A DNA stretch of 64,000 nt from Pseudomonas kilonensis. GTDB lineage: Bacteria > Pseudomonadota > Gammaproteobacteria > Pseudomonadales > Pseudomonadaceae. Where the stretch lies: assembly GCF_001269885.1 (NCBI RefSeq), contig NZ_LHVH01000017.1:868001-932000 (forward strand). Reading direction: 5' to 3'. The notes beneath the pieces were generated by a model. The model saw nothing but the letters and a program-made list of their open reading frames with translations, had not been told where the DNA came from and made no database searches. A program made the translations under genes and the position numbers. Below, piece after piece: positions 17,299 to 25,410 of the stretch (positions are counted from its first letter, which is position 1; each line of letters starts with the position of its first letter).

Positions 17299-18743
17299 GA
17301 ATTCTTCAAGTCGGTGCGGGGCCTACGGGAGTTAGTCTGTTCATTCGGCTATACACTCAGCTCGAAACACAGTATTCCGTACTTGAGTACGTTATAGCCG
17401 ATGGGCGAAAACCGGGCTCAGGTCTAGCTTTTGGTACTGGCTATAACAGTCATCTTATCAATCTGCCTGCTTCAGTCATGAGTATTAATCCTGATAATCC
17501 TCTAGAATTCGTCGAGTGGCGCGCAAAAAATCAATCGTTATGGCAAGAATATTTCCCAGATGAAGAACAGGCATGGTCAGAGTTTTCGTCGCGGCGCTTA
17601 TTTGGATTGTATGTAGGTCATCAGTTGCAGCGAGCATTGAACGGCGCCTCCTTTGCGGAACTTATTAATACGTCGGTTTCCTGTGTGACACCTATTCAGT
17701 CTGTTGGTAAGTTTTCCGTGGAGTTTAGCAACGGCACCAAAGAGATTTTTGACAAAGTTATTATTTGTATCGGGCATGCACCTAGGTTTCCGTTGCTATC
17801 CAATGCCCCCCAAAATTTTTTCTGCTCTCCCTATCAAGCTATGGACATACCGATCCATGCCACGGTGGGGATTATAGGTTCTCGGTTAACGGCGATCGAT
17901 GCGGCACTGGCACTCCAAGAAAAAGGCCATATTGGAAGAATAACAATGGTGTCCAGAACTGGCAAACTACCCAAGGTTATTGCTGAGCACTCTGGCTATG
18001 ATCCAAGCACGTTTATCACAGCTCTGCTTAATGAAAAAAACCAAACACTTGAGTCCATTCTTACGCACCATAAAAAAGAACTCGATAGGGTCACAAATGG
18101 TCTCATTGACTGGGATGCCCTAGCAAAACCCGGAGCGACACGGACCGAGGAGCTTGAGCGAGAAATAAGCAGTTGCTCGCGGGGTAATCACCTGTGGCAA
18201 AGCGTTTTGTTGGCCTCTTATTCGGTCATAGATAAGTTGTGGGCGAGACTAAGTGATCCAGAGAAAGCCGAGTTCATGACAAAATACTATGGACCTTGGA
18301 TGACGTATCTAGCGGCGTTCCCTGTGTTTAGTGCCGTACGTATACTGCAATTAATGCAAGGTGAACAATTAGAGATTTACTCTGATTTACAGGGGGTTGA
18401 GGCTACTGAGCAGGGCTTTGATATTTATCATGGTCGAAATGAGTGCTTAAATGTCCAGTATTTGATCGATGGACGTGGTGTTGGTTATGGGGAGATGGAT
18501 CTCAAAGAAGTACCCTTGTTGAAGAATATGTTAGCCAATGGCTCGATCACGACCCACCCGTTGGGCGGTGTTTCCATTAATCCGCTAACTTATCAAGCAC
18601 TTTCCAACCGTCATAATGAAATTCCCGGGCTTTTTGTTGTGGGTGATTTGACAAAGGGAGAGTTTCTGGCGACCACCGATGTAGTACGCAACGTAATGCA
18701 TAGCGTCGCTGCCAGTTCCGCTATCCTTTCGCGAGACCGCTGA
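17295..18743 (+). CDS. FAD/NAD(P)-binding protein (FAD_NAD_binding_9 type)
   Basis: A 482-residue flavoprotein starting with GTG at 17295, overlapping the previous stop by four bases. The dinucleotide motif VGAGPTGVSLF is at residues 6-16. The segment PGSGLAFGTGYNSHLINLP followed by ASVMSINPDNP is typical of the YdhS-like family with an N-terminal FAD-NAD(P)-binding domain. A second nucleotide-binding region begins VGIIGSRLTAIDAALAL, and GLFVVGDLTKGEFLATTDV near the C-terminus closes the FAD site. It is unlike the ornithine N-hydroxylases of siderophore clusters in order of motifs, so oxidation of the activated amino acid or its product is only a hypothesis. AT-rich like its neighbours. Confidence 0.8.
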   Translation: MRILQVGAGPTGVSLFIRLYTQLETQYSVLEYVIADGRKPGSGLAFGTGYNSHLINLPASVMSINPDNPLEFVEWRAKNQSLWQEYFPDEEQAWSEFSSRRLFGLYVGHQLQRALNGASFAELINTSVSCVTPIQSVGKFSVEFSNGTKEIFDKVIICIGHAPRFPLLSNAPQNFFCSPYQAMDIPIHATVGIIGSRLTAIDAALALQEKGHIGRITMVSRTGKLPKVIAEHSGYDPSTFITALLNEKNQTLESILTHHKKELDRVTNGLIDWDALAKPGATRTEELEREISSCSRGNHLWQSVLLASYSVIDKLWARLSDPEKAEFMTKYYGPWMTYLAAFPVFSAVRILQLMQGEQLEIYSDLQGVEATEQGFDIYHGRNECLNVQYLIDGRGVGYGEMDLKEVPLLKNMLANGSITTHPLGGVSINPLTYQALSNRHNEIPGLFVVGDLTKGEFLATTDVVRNVMHSVAASSAILSRDR

Positions 18744-18744
18744 C

Positions 18745-19911
18745 ATGAAGATCTCGACTCAAAACGCGAGTCACGCTCCGAAGTCCGGACTGACTCAACT
18801 GTCACATGCCATTTTGGCGAGCTTGGGTGTTCCCTCATTTGACTCTGGATTCGACCTCCAGCCTACAAATGGACTGGTCATTTTCATCGTTGATGGATTG
18901 GGGCAGCTATTGCTCGACGAGCATCAGTCCCATGCACCATTCCTGAAAACACTGCTTTGCACAGGTCAGTCTTTCGGAGTCGGATTTCCTGCCACTACCG
19001 CGACCAGTTTGGCTTCCTTTGCTCTCGGGCAAGGAAGCGGCCAGCACGGTATAGTTGGGAGCCGCTTTGCGTTGAATAATCGGACCGCATTTTCCCCATT
19101 GTCATGGCAAATGGGCGGTTTTTGTCGTAATCAAACAAGCGGCACTCATTCCGTTGATCCGCCGATTTTTGCAATCGAAAAGACTGCTTGGGAAACTGCC
19201 AGCGAACTGGGTCTGAACATAGAATGTATACTCCCGTTAAAAATAGCTAACTCCCGTTACAGTAAAGCTATTTATAAAGGAGCCACAATTACTCCCTATA
19301 TGGACTATTGGCACTGTGGTTTTAAAATCAGGGGGGCGCTTAAAAAATCATCGCGACGGTTGATTTACGTTTATCTGGGTGAGTTGGATTACGCGGGTCA
19401 TGTCTATGGCACGAACTCAGAAGCCTGGCTCGATAGCCTGCGGCAGGTGGACACTCTGATTTCCTCAACGGCCAGCGCGCTTGCTCGAGGAACAAAACTA
19501 CTAGTCGCTGCCGACCACGGCATGACAACCCTTTCGTCCGAAGCCATTTTCGACTTTGATACCGACGCTGGTCTTCAAGAGGGCGTGGCGTGGATTGCGG
19601 GTGATATTCGTGCCCGGCACATTTACACAGAGGCTGGAAAAACGTGTGCTGCATTGGAGCGCTGGAAGAACAAGCTCGGTGACGATTTCATGGTGCTCTC
19701 TCGCAGCCAAGCGGTTAACGAGGGTTTGTTCGGGGGGACTGTGAGAGTCTCCTTTGAACAGCGTTTGGGAGATCTGATTGTATATCCGACAGGACGGGGT
19801 GGCATCGTACAGAGCCTTACGGAAAAAAACCAAATGTCATGGAAAGGGCATCACGGGGCTCTGACTGAAGAGGATCAGCTTTCTCCGCTTCTGATTTACT
19901 CCAAAGGATGA
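18745..19911 (+). CDS. Type I phosphodiesterase/nucleotide pyrophosphatase (alkaline phosphatase superfamily)
   Basis: A 388-residue enzyme beginning one base after the preceding stop. The two-metal catalytic set looks complete: D50 in FIVDGLG, the nucleophile threonine in FPATTATS (residues 82-88), D215 and H219 in GELDYAGHVYG, D257 and H258 in AADHGM, and a histidine in WKGHHG near 369. There is no signal peptide, so it should act in the cytoplasm. Such enzymes cleave phosphodiester or pyrophosphate bonds; in this operon it might act on an aminoacyl-AMP, on AMP or on a phosphorylated end product. This is inference from context. Same AT-rich composition as the two upstream genes. Confidence 0.83.
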   Translation: MKISTQNASHAPKSGLTQLSHAILASLGVPSFDSGFDLQPTNGLVIFIVDGLGQLLLDEHQSHAPFLKTLLCTGQSFGVGFPATTATSLASFALGQGSGQHGIVGSRFALNNRTAFSPLSWQMGGFCRNQTSGTHSVDPPIFAIEKTAWETASELGLNIECILPLKIANSRYSKAIYKGATITPYMDYWHCGFKIRGALKKSSRRLIYVYLGELDYAGHVYGTNSEAWLDSLRQVDTLISSTASALARGTKLLVAADHGMTTLSSEAIFDFDTDAGLQEGVAWIAGDIRARHIYTEAGKTCAALERWKNKLGDDFMVLSRSQAVNEGLFGGTVRVSFEQRLGDLIVYPTGRGGIVQSLTEKNQMSWKGHHGALTEEDQLSPLLIYSKG

Positions 19912-19920
19912 TCCCATAGG

Positions 19921-19945
19921 CCGTGGCTCGCCCTCAGAGCCACGG
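19921..19945 (+). terminator. Hairpin after the island operon
   Basis: CCGTGGCTC, loop GCCCTCA, GAGCCACGG: a perfect 9-bp stem ten bases after the phosphodiesterase stop. No T-run follows, so it may be a weak or factor-assisted terminator. The rest of the spacer to 20182 shows nothing I can identify. Confidence 0.5.
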
Positions 19946-20182
19946 ACCTAGCAATTCAACCAACGATAGGCCGTTTTGATGCAAAAAATTCGCAGGCGTT
20001 GGCGACGCGTATTTTTAACCCGCGGTCAGGCAGCTTAATTCGCACCCGGTAGGGACTTTCACCTGTTCTCCTTCCCTTTCGGCTTTTTGAATAGCCATGT
20101 GTAGCCAGCATGATCCCGGATCCAAAAGCTCAGTCATCTGATTTATGCTCCAGCTTTCTAAATAGCACTTGGAATCCACCTC

Positions 20183-20881
20183 ATGCCCAACCTGACCCCA
20201 TTCCCCATCACCGAGAAATGGCCTGCCCAGTACCCGGAGTGGATTCAGCTCTACTCCCTGCCCACCCCCAACGGTGTGAAGGTCTCGATCATGCTGGAAG
20301 AGATCGGCCTGCCATACGAGCCCCACAAAGTGGACTTTGGCAGCAACGACCAACTGTCGCCCGAGTTCCTTTCCCTGAACCCCAACAACAAGATCCCGGC
20401 GATTCTCGATCCCCATGGGCCGGGCGACCAGCCGTTGGCGTTGTTCGAGTCGGGGGCGATCCTGATTTATCTGGCGGACAAGAGCGGGCAACTGCTGGCC
20501 CAGGAGTCGGCGGCGCGCTACGAGACGATCCAGTGGCTGATGTTCCAGATGGGCGGGATCGGGCCGATGTTCGGGCAGTTGGGGTTCTTCAACAAGTTCG
20601 CCGGCAAGGACTACGAGGACAAGCGGCCGCGCGATCGCTACGTCGAGGAAAGCAAGCGCCTGCTCAAGGTGCTCGATGGGCGTCTGCAAGGGCGCGACTG
20701 GATCATGGGCGAGCGCTACACCATCGCTGATATCGCCACGTTCCCCTGGGTGCGCAACTTGATCGGCTTTTACGAGGCCGGTGATTTGGTCGGGATCCAG
20801 AACTTCCCCAATGTGACGCGGGTGCTGGAGCGTTTCCTGGCTCGACCGGCTGTAGCGCGTGGGTTGAAGATTCCGGAATGA
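20183..20881 (+). CDS. Glutathione S-transferase (YfcG/Ure2p-like)
   Basis: A 232-residue two-domain GST. The thioredoxin-like N-terminal domain shows WIQLYSLPTPNGVKVSIMLEE in outline, the cis-proline segment NNKIPAILDP and the glutathione-binding LFESGAILIYLADK. An extended N-terminus and a C-terminal YTIADIATFPWVR helix are typical of the Nu-class/YfcG group, which binds two glutathiones and has disulfide reductase activity. Composition returns to the normal high GC, so the island ends before this gene. Confidence 0.9.
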   Translation: MPNLTPFPITEKWPAQYPEWIQLYSLPTPNGVKVSIMLEEIGLPYEPHKVDFGSNDQLSPEFLSLNPNNKIPAILDPHGPGDQPLALFESGAILIYLADKSGQLLAQESAARYETIQWLMFQMGGIGPMFGQLGFFNKFAGKDYEDKRPRDRYVEESKRLLKVLDGRLQGRDWIMGERYTIADIATFPWVRNLIGFYEAGDLVGIQNFPNVTRVLERFLARPAVARGLKIPE

Positions 20882-21084
20882 GTCACCCGACGACTCACCG
20901 ATTCGATTACAAGCCACCGGCAGCCTGAATGCCGGGTGACGTGCATCAATGACTCGCTGACCTTGTGAGTAGATGATTGCCCGGCCGGTAACACGCTGTT
21001 TTCCAGTCGACGTTTGTGCCCTGGCCGGCCAGGGCATAAGCTTTGCTCCTTATGATCGAGCACCCATTTCTGCCCAGGAGTCCC

Positions 21085-22059
21085 ATGTCCAGTCAGTTCC
21101 CCGAAGCACGTCCACGCCGTCTGCGTCGCAATGCAAGCCTGCGCAGCCTGTTCCAGGAAACCGAGTTCACCTTGAACGATCTGGTGCTGCCGATTTTCGT
21201 CGAAGAGGAAATCAATGATTTTGTGCCGATCAAGAGCATGCCGGGCGTGGTACGCATCCCTGAGTCGAAGCTGGCCGGTGAGATCGAGCGCTACGCCCGT
21301 GCCGGCATCAAGTCGGTGATGACCTTTGGTGTGTCCCACCACCTGGACAACGATGGCAGCGACACCTGGAGCGAGCGCGGCCTGGTGTCACGCATGGCCG
21401 GGATCTGCAAGGACGCGGTGCCGGAAATGATCGTGATGTCCGACACCTGCTTCTGTGAATACACCGATCATGGTCATTGCGGTGTGCTCCACGGCGATGA
21501 AGTGGACAACGACCGGACCCTGGTCAACCTGGGCAAGCAAGCCGTAGCGGCGGCCCGCGCCGGTGCTGATGTGATCGCGCCATCGGCGGCCATGGACGGG
21601 CAGGTCCAGGCGATTCGCCGGGCCCTGGATGAAGCCGGTTTCAGCCAGACGGCAATCATGGCCTATTCCACCAAGTTTGCTTCGGCGCTCTATGGCCCGT
21701 TCCGCGAGGCCGGTGGCAGCGCGTTGAAAGGTGACCGCAAGAGCTACCAGATGAACCCGATGAACCGCCGCGAAGCACTGCGCGAGTCCTTGCTCGATGA
21801 ACAGGAAGGTGCCGATGCGCTGATGGTCAAGCCGGCCGGTGCCTACCTCGATATCATCCGCGACATTCGCCAGGCTTCGAACCTGCCGCTGTCGGCTTAT
21901 CAGGTCAGTGGCGAATACGCGATGATCAAGTTCGCCGCCCAGGCTGGCGCCATCGACGAAGCCCGCGTGGTACGCGAGAGCCTTGGCGCAATCAAGCGGG
22001 CGGGGGCAGACCTGATCTTCACCTACTTTGCCATGGACCTGGCGCTGAGCGGGATCTGA
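21085..22059 (+). CDS. hemB: Delta-aminolevulinic acid dehydratase (porphobilinogen synthase), zinc-type
   Basis: A 324-residue enzyme condensing two 5-aminolevulinate molecules to porphobilinogen. The start is the ATG at 21085 after CCCAGGAG. The Schiff-base lysines are K197 in YSTKFAS and K249 in MVKPAGAY. The metal loop reads [17 protein letters not shown] with C122, C124 and C132, the zinc-binding triad of the E. coli type. The well-studied P. aeruginosa enzyme lacks these cysteines and uses magnesium, so this is the other class and may be a second copy in the genome. It stands alone between a GST and a lipoprotein gene. Confidence 0.95.
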   Translation: MSSQFPEARPRRLRRNASLRSLFQETEFTLNDLVLPIFVEEEINDFVPIKSMPGVVRIPESKLAGEIERYARAGIKSVMTFGVSHHLDNDGSDTWSERGLVSRMAGICKDAVPEMIVMSDTCFCEYTDHGHCGVLHGDEVDNDRTLVNLGKQAVAAARAGADVIAPSAAMDGQVQAIRRALDEAGFSQTAIMAYSTKFASALYGPFREAGGSALKGDRKSYQMNPMNRREALRESLLDEQEGADALMVKPAGAYLDIIRDIRQASNLPLSAYQVSGEYAMIKFAAQAGAIDEARVVRESLGAIKRAGADLIFTYFAMDLALSGI

Positions 22060-22109
22060 TCCAGCGCTGCTCCCGGGGTTGGGTGTGAGATCCATCTTCA
22101 CCACCATTC

Positions 22110-22132
22110 ATCGCGAGCAAGCTCGCTCCCAC
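22110..22132. repeat. Single REP unit
   Basis: ATCGCGAGCAAGCTCGCTCC plus CAC; an isolated half without the inverted partner, after hemB. Confidence 0.75.
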
Positions 22133-22200
22133 ATTGGGCATAGCCCGCATCCACTTTTGATCGTATGGTTGCTCCGGAATAACGAACTCGATGGAGCACC

Positions 22201-23295
22201 ATGCAATTCAACCGATTGATGATCAGCCTTGCTGCGCTGCTGGCTTTGGCTGGTTGCGGTAGCCGTCAGGCGCAGGAGCCTGAGCGTTCGCCCGCTGAGG
22301 TCAAGAAGCAGATCGTACAGTTGTTGCCGGCCAAGACTGTGGATCGCGAAGGCTGGGCGACTGACATCTACGTGGCCTTTGCGGCCCAGCAGATTCCCTC
22401 TACGACGCAGAACATCTGTGCTGTCCTGGCGGTGACCGAACAGGAATCGACGTTCCAGTCTGACCCACCGGTGCCGGGGCTGGGCAAGATCGCTCGTCAA
22501 GAGATCAACCGTCGTGCGGCGAAGGTGCACATTCCGGAGCTGCTGGTCAGTGGTGCACTTCAGGTGCGCTCGCCCAACGGTAAAAGCTACAGCGATCGGC
22601 TCAACGCGGCGCGTAGTGAAAAAGAGCTGAGTGGGATCTTCGATGATTTCATCGGCATGGTGCCGTTGGGCAAGACACTGTTCGGCGGTTTCAATCCGGT
22701 GCATACCGGTGGGCCGATGCAGGTCAGTATCGCGTTTGCACAGGCTAATGCGCGCAATTATCCCTACACGGTGGATGGCTCGATTCGTCGCGAAGTGTTC
22801 AGTCGTCGTGGCGGGATGTATTTCGGTATCGCGCATTTGTTGGGCTATCCGGTGAGCTACACCGAGCCGTTGTATCGTTTTGCCGATTTCAATGCGGGGT
22901 GGTACGCCAGCCGCAACGCGGCTTTCCAGCATGCGGTGAGTGTGGCGTCGGGCATTTTCCTGGCGCTGGACGGTGATCTGATTGCCCATGATTCAATCAT
23001 GCCAGGCAGCACGGAACTGGCTGTGCGCACGTTGGGCAAGTCGTTGGAAATGCGCAACCCGACCATTCGCAATCAATTGGAGCTGGGCGACAGCCTGGCG
23101 TTCGAGGACAGCAAGCTCTACAAGCGTGTGTTCGAACTGGCTGACAAGGCCGAGGGCAAGGCGTTGCCTCGGGCGGTATTGCCGGGAATCGTGCTCAAGA
23201 GCCCGAAGATCACGCGCAAGCTGACCACGGCGTGGTTTGCCAAGCGGGTGGATGAGCGTTATCAGCGATGCATGAAGCGGGCGTCGGGGCGTTAG
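22201..23295 (+). CDS. DUF1615 family outer-membrane lipoprotein (YaiW-like)
   Basis: A 364-residue protein with a type II signal peptide; the lipobox LALAGC places the lipidated cysteine at residue 19. The mature protein contains VTEQESTFQSDPPVPGLGKIA, a conserved segment with similarity to lytic transglycosylase-like active-site surroundings (the EQEST glutamate), and the FNPVHTGGPMQVSIAFA block characteristic of DUF1615. E. coli YaiW of this family is a surface-exposed lipoprotein linked to peptide sensitivity; biochemical function is not settled. A strong terminator follows. Confidence 0.85.
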   Translation: MQFNRLMISLAALLALAGCGSRQAQEPERSPAEVKKQIVQLLPAKTVDREGWATDIYVAFAAQQIPSTTQNICAVLAVTEQESTFQSDPPVPGLGKIARQEINRRAAKVHIPELLVSGALQVRSPNGKSYSDRLNAARSEKELSGIFDDFIGMVPLGKTLFGGFNPVHTGGPMQVSIAFAQANARNYPYTVDGSIRREVFSRRGGMYFGIAHLLGYPVSYTEPLYRFADFNAGWYASRNAAFQHAVSVASGIFLALDGDLIAHDSIMPGSTELAVRTLGKSLEMRNPTIRNQLELGDSLAFEDSKLYKRVFELADKAEGKALPRAVLPGIVLKSPKITRKLTTAWFAKRVDERYQRCMKRASGR

Positions 23296-23312
23296 CCAGG
23301 CTTTGGGGCATG

Positions 23313-23342
23313 AAAAAGCCCGGTGGATGAGGCCGGGCTTTT
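23313..23342. terminator. Bidirectional intrinsic terminator
   Basis: AAAAAGCCCGG, loop TGGATGAGG, CCGGGCTTTT: an 8-bp GC-rich stem with A-tract and T-tract on the two sides, 18 bases after the DUF1615 stop. Confidence 0.85.
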
Positions 23343-23495
23343 AGGGGGATGGGTTTGGTGCGGGATCAGTCTTAAGCGGTGTATCGGGTGGACTGCGCAG
23401 CGGCCTGGTGATTGTTGCGGCCGCTGCGCGCCCGAGCGGGAGCAAGCTCCCTCGCCACGAGGTGTGTTGCCGATCATTTGTTGCGTTCAAGCAAT

Positions 23496-23930
23496 TCATG
23501 CGTGGTTTTCGATCAGGCGATCGGAGCCACCTTCAGCGACACGACGTTCCAGCAGGCGATCGGCACCGCCTTCAGCGACGCGGTTTTCCATCAGGCGATC
23601 AGAGCCACCTTCAGCGACACGACGTTCCAGCAGGCGATCGGCACCGCCTTCAGCGACGCGGTTTTCGATCAGGCGATCGGAGCCACCTTCAGCGACACGA
23701 CGTTCCAGCAGGCGATCGGCACCGCCTTCAGCGACGCGGTTTTCGATCAGGCGATCGGAGCCACCTTCAGCGACACGACGTTCCAGCAGGCGATCGGCAC
23801 CGCCTTCAGCGACGCGGTTTTCGATCAGGCGATCAGAACCGCCTTCGGCGACGACGGGTTGGGACGAGGCGGCAAATACGTTGGCGGCCAGTACGGAGAA
23901 AGCGAGGCTGAGGATGATTTGGCGTTTCAT
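23496..23930 (-). CDS. Secreted tandem-repeat protein (nine 13-residue repeats)
   Basis: A 144-residue protein with a signal peptide to about residue 20 (FSVLAANVFA). From residue 27 to the end it consists only of nine copies of a 13-residue unit alternating between VAEGGSDRLIENR and VAEGGADRLLERR. Copies of the same type are almost identical at the DNA level (39-bp units, 78-bp pairs). Predicted mature protein is hydrophilic, charged and without cysteines. I do not know a function. Similar AEGGSDR-rich proteins occur in other pseudomonads, some carrying the vague label phage infection protein, which I would not rely on. Codon use is normal for the genome. Confidence 0.82.
   Translation of the reverse strand: MKRQIILSLAFSVLAANVFAASSQPVVAEGGSDRLIENRVAEGGADRLLERRVAEGGSDRLIENRVAEGGADRLLERRVAEGGSDRLIENRVAEGGADRLLERRVAEGGSDRLMENRVAEGGADRLLERRVAEGGSDRLIENHA
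23526..23848. repeat. 39/78-bp tandem DNA repeats within the secreted repeat protein gene
   Basis: Units such as GCGATCGGAGCCACCTTCAG and GCGATCGGCACCGCCTTCAG alternate. The array is a likely site of slippage or recombination that would change copy number in multiples of 13 codons without breaking the frame. Confidence 0.85.
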
Positions 23931-24122
23931 GATGGTGTGCTCCGGGGTGCAGTGGTTTGTGTGGGGCCATTGTTGTCCCGGGCGATCATCAAGAGAACTT
24001 CATTGGCATGATGGTGAACATCGACGGCAGTGATAGCTCGTTGGCCCGCTACCGGTCAGCTTGATGGAACACGGATGGACTCGGGGGTTCTACCGGCTAA
24101 CCCTTATGCAGGAGGTAGGTTC

Positions 24123-24752
24123 ATGTATCAGTTATTCGGTTGCAGGCAATCCGGCTCTTCGGCGGTGGAGGTTGCCCTGTGTCTTTGTGAGGTGGCTTAT
24201 CGGCGGGTCGATGCCTATTCGACGCAAGACAACGATGCGGCGAAAGCGCTCGAGGCACTCAATCCTCTGAAGCAGGTGCCGACCCTGCAGTTACCGGACG
24301 GCTCGGTGCTGACCGAAGCGGCGGCGATCCTGATTCACCTCGGGTTGACCTTCCCCGCATCGAAGCTGCTCCCGCAAGACCCGGCCCTGCGTGCGCAAGC
24401 CATACGGGGCTTGGTCTACATCGCGGCCAATTGCTACACGCCCATCGGCATTATCGATTTTCCGGAGCGCTGGCTGGACGACGCGGATGAAGCGACTCGG
24501 CAGCGCTTGGTATCCGGCACGCAGCAACGGCTGTATCGCAACTGGGCGTTGTTTGCCGACCAGTTCTCGACCCGAGCTTTTCTAGGCGGTGAGGAACCGG
24601 GGGCGCTGGATATCCTGGCGGCCGTGATCACGAAGTGGAGAAACACGCGGGAGGCGATGCTGAGCGCCCGTCCGGCGTTCTACGAATTGTTGGAACGCAT
24701 CGACCGCCATCCACGCGTGGCGCCGGTGCTGTCGCTGCATTGGCCTTTGTAG
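24123..24752 (+). CDS. Glutathione S-transferase family protein
   Basis: A 209-residue GST from the ATG at 24123, preceded by GCAGGAGGTAGG; the in-frame ATG at 24030 would add an unrelated leader. The N-terminal domain has LFGCRQSGSSAVEVAL with a serine/cysteine-containing active-site region, the cis-proline PLKQVPTLQLPDG and LTEAAAILIHL. The C-terminal helical domain includes GGEEPGALDILAAVI in place of the common N-capping box. Its stop TAG lies inside the arm of a REP-like palindrome. Substrate unknown. Confidence 0.85.
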   Translation: MYQLFGCRQSGSSAVEVALCLCEVAYRRVDAYSTQDNDAAKALEALNPLKQVPTLQLPDGSVLTEAAAILIHLGLTFPASKLLPQDPALRAQAIRGLVYIAANCYTPIGIIDFPERWLDDADEATRQRLVSGTQQRLYRNWALFADQFSTRAFLGGEEPGALDILAAVITKWRNTREAMLSARPAFYELLERIDRHPRVAPVLSLHWPL

Positions 24753-24852
24753 GAGCTGCCGAGCGAAGCGAGGCTGCGATCTTTCCCCTGACGCTTGAGT
24801 CTCAAGCGAAAGATCAAAAGATCAAAAGATCGCAGCCTTCGGCAGCTCCTAC
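24749..24852. repeat. REP-like palindrome (TGTAGGAGCTGCCGAGCGAA type)
   Basis: Left arm TGTAGGAGCTGCCGAGCGAA, right arm CTTCGGCAGCTCCTAC, with an internal AAAGATCAAAAGATC repeat. The left arm includes the GST stop codon, and the right arm ends five bases before the end of pqiC, so it is likely the shared 3' hairpin of two convergent genes. Confidence 0.85.
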
Positions 24853-24856
24853 AGGG

Positions 24857-25393
24857 TCAAGGACAGGCTTTGCGTGCAGCCGCCTGCTCAACCAGGTCGA
24901 CAAATTGCCGGACATTCTGCTGGTGCGCCGTCACCAGGTCGTCGATGTTGGTTCCCGCCGGTGTCTGCAGGCTGCTGCGGCACGTGAGGGGGCGAGCGTC
25001 GCCGCCCAGGCTGCGCAGGCGCCATTGCACATCCATGCGGGCATAGCGGCCAGGGATCGAGTCAAAGCGTTGCACGTCTACCCGCAGCAATGACTTCGGC
25101 GCGCCGGGGTTGCTCAGTTGTTCGTCCAGGCTGCTGTGCAGTTCGTCGGCCAGGCTGGCGCCCCACCATTCGGTTTCCAGGATCGCCAACCCGCTGTTGC
25201 CCTGGCGAATGACCATCTGGGTGCGATCCACCTGGGGCGGAACGCTCACCTGTTCGATCTGGATGTCCACGCCGGAGCGCGACAGGCCCGCCGGCTGAGC
25301 GGGGCTCAAGGTGTGGTAGTGGATCGGATCGCTGCGACAGGCGCCGAGCAGCAACGCCACGGCAACCAGGGTGAGTTTCAGCGTGAGTGGCAT
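24857..25393 (-). CDS. pqiC: PqiC-type lipoprotein (ABC-type transport auxiliary component)
   Basis: About 178 residues from the ATG at 25393, with AGGAG before it; an ATG at 25414 that overlaps the pqiB stop is an alternative. Signal peptide with lipobox LLLGAC. The mature domain shows YHTLSPAQP and later WWGASLADELHSSL, the pattern of the PqiC/YmbA family. PqiC sits in the outer membrane and docks with the PqiB needle to complete an inter-membrane lipid path. It is the last gene of the pqiA1-pqiA2-pqiB-pqiC operon. Confidence 0.9.
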   Translation of the reverse strand: MPLTLKLTLVAVALLLGACRSDPIHYHTLSPAQPAGLSRSGVDIQIEQVSVPPQVDRTQMVIRQGNSGLAILETEWWGASLADELHSSLDEQLSNPGAPKSLLRVDVQRFDSIPGRYARMDVQWRLRSLGGDARPLTCRSSLQTPAGTNIDDLVTAHQQNVRQFVDLVEQAAARKACP

Positions 25394-25410
25394 GGCGCGC
25401 GCTCCTGTGA

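Noticed and set aside
22108..22989. Minus-strand frame opposite the DUF1615 gene
   Set aside because: The plus-strand gene has a lipoprotein signal and a downstream terminator; the reverse frame has neither.
23323..24033. Long plus-strand frames across the repeat-protein gene
   Set aside because: A repetitive gene leaves all frames open; only the minus strand has a signal peptide and a normal start.
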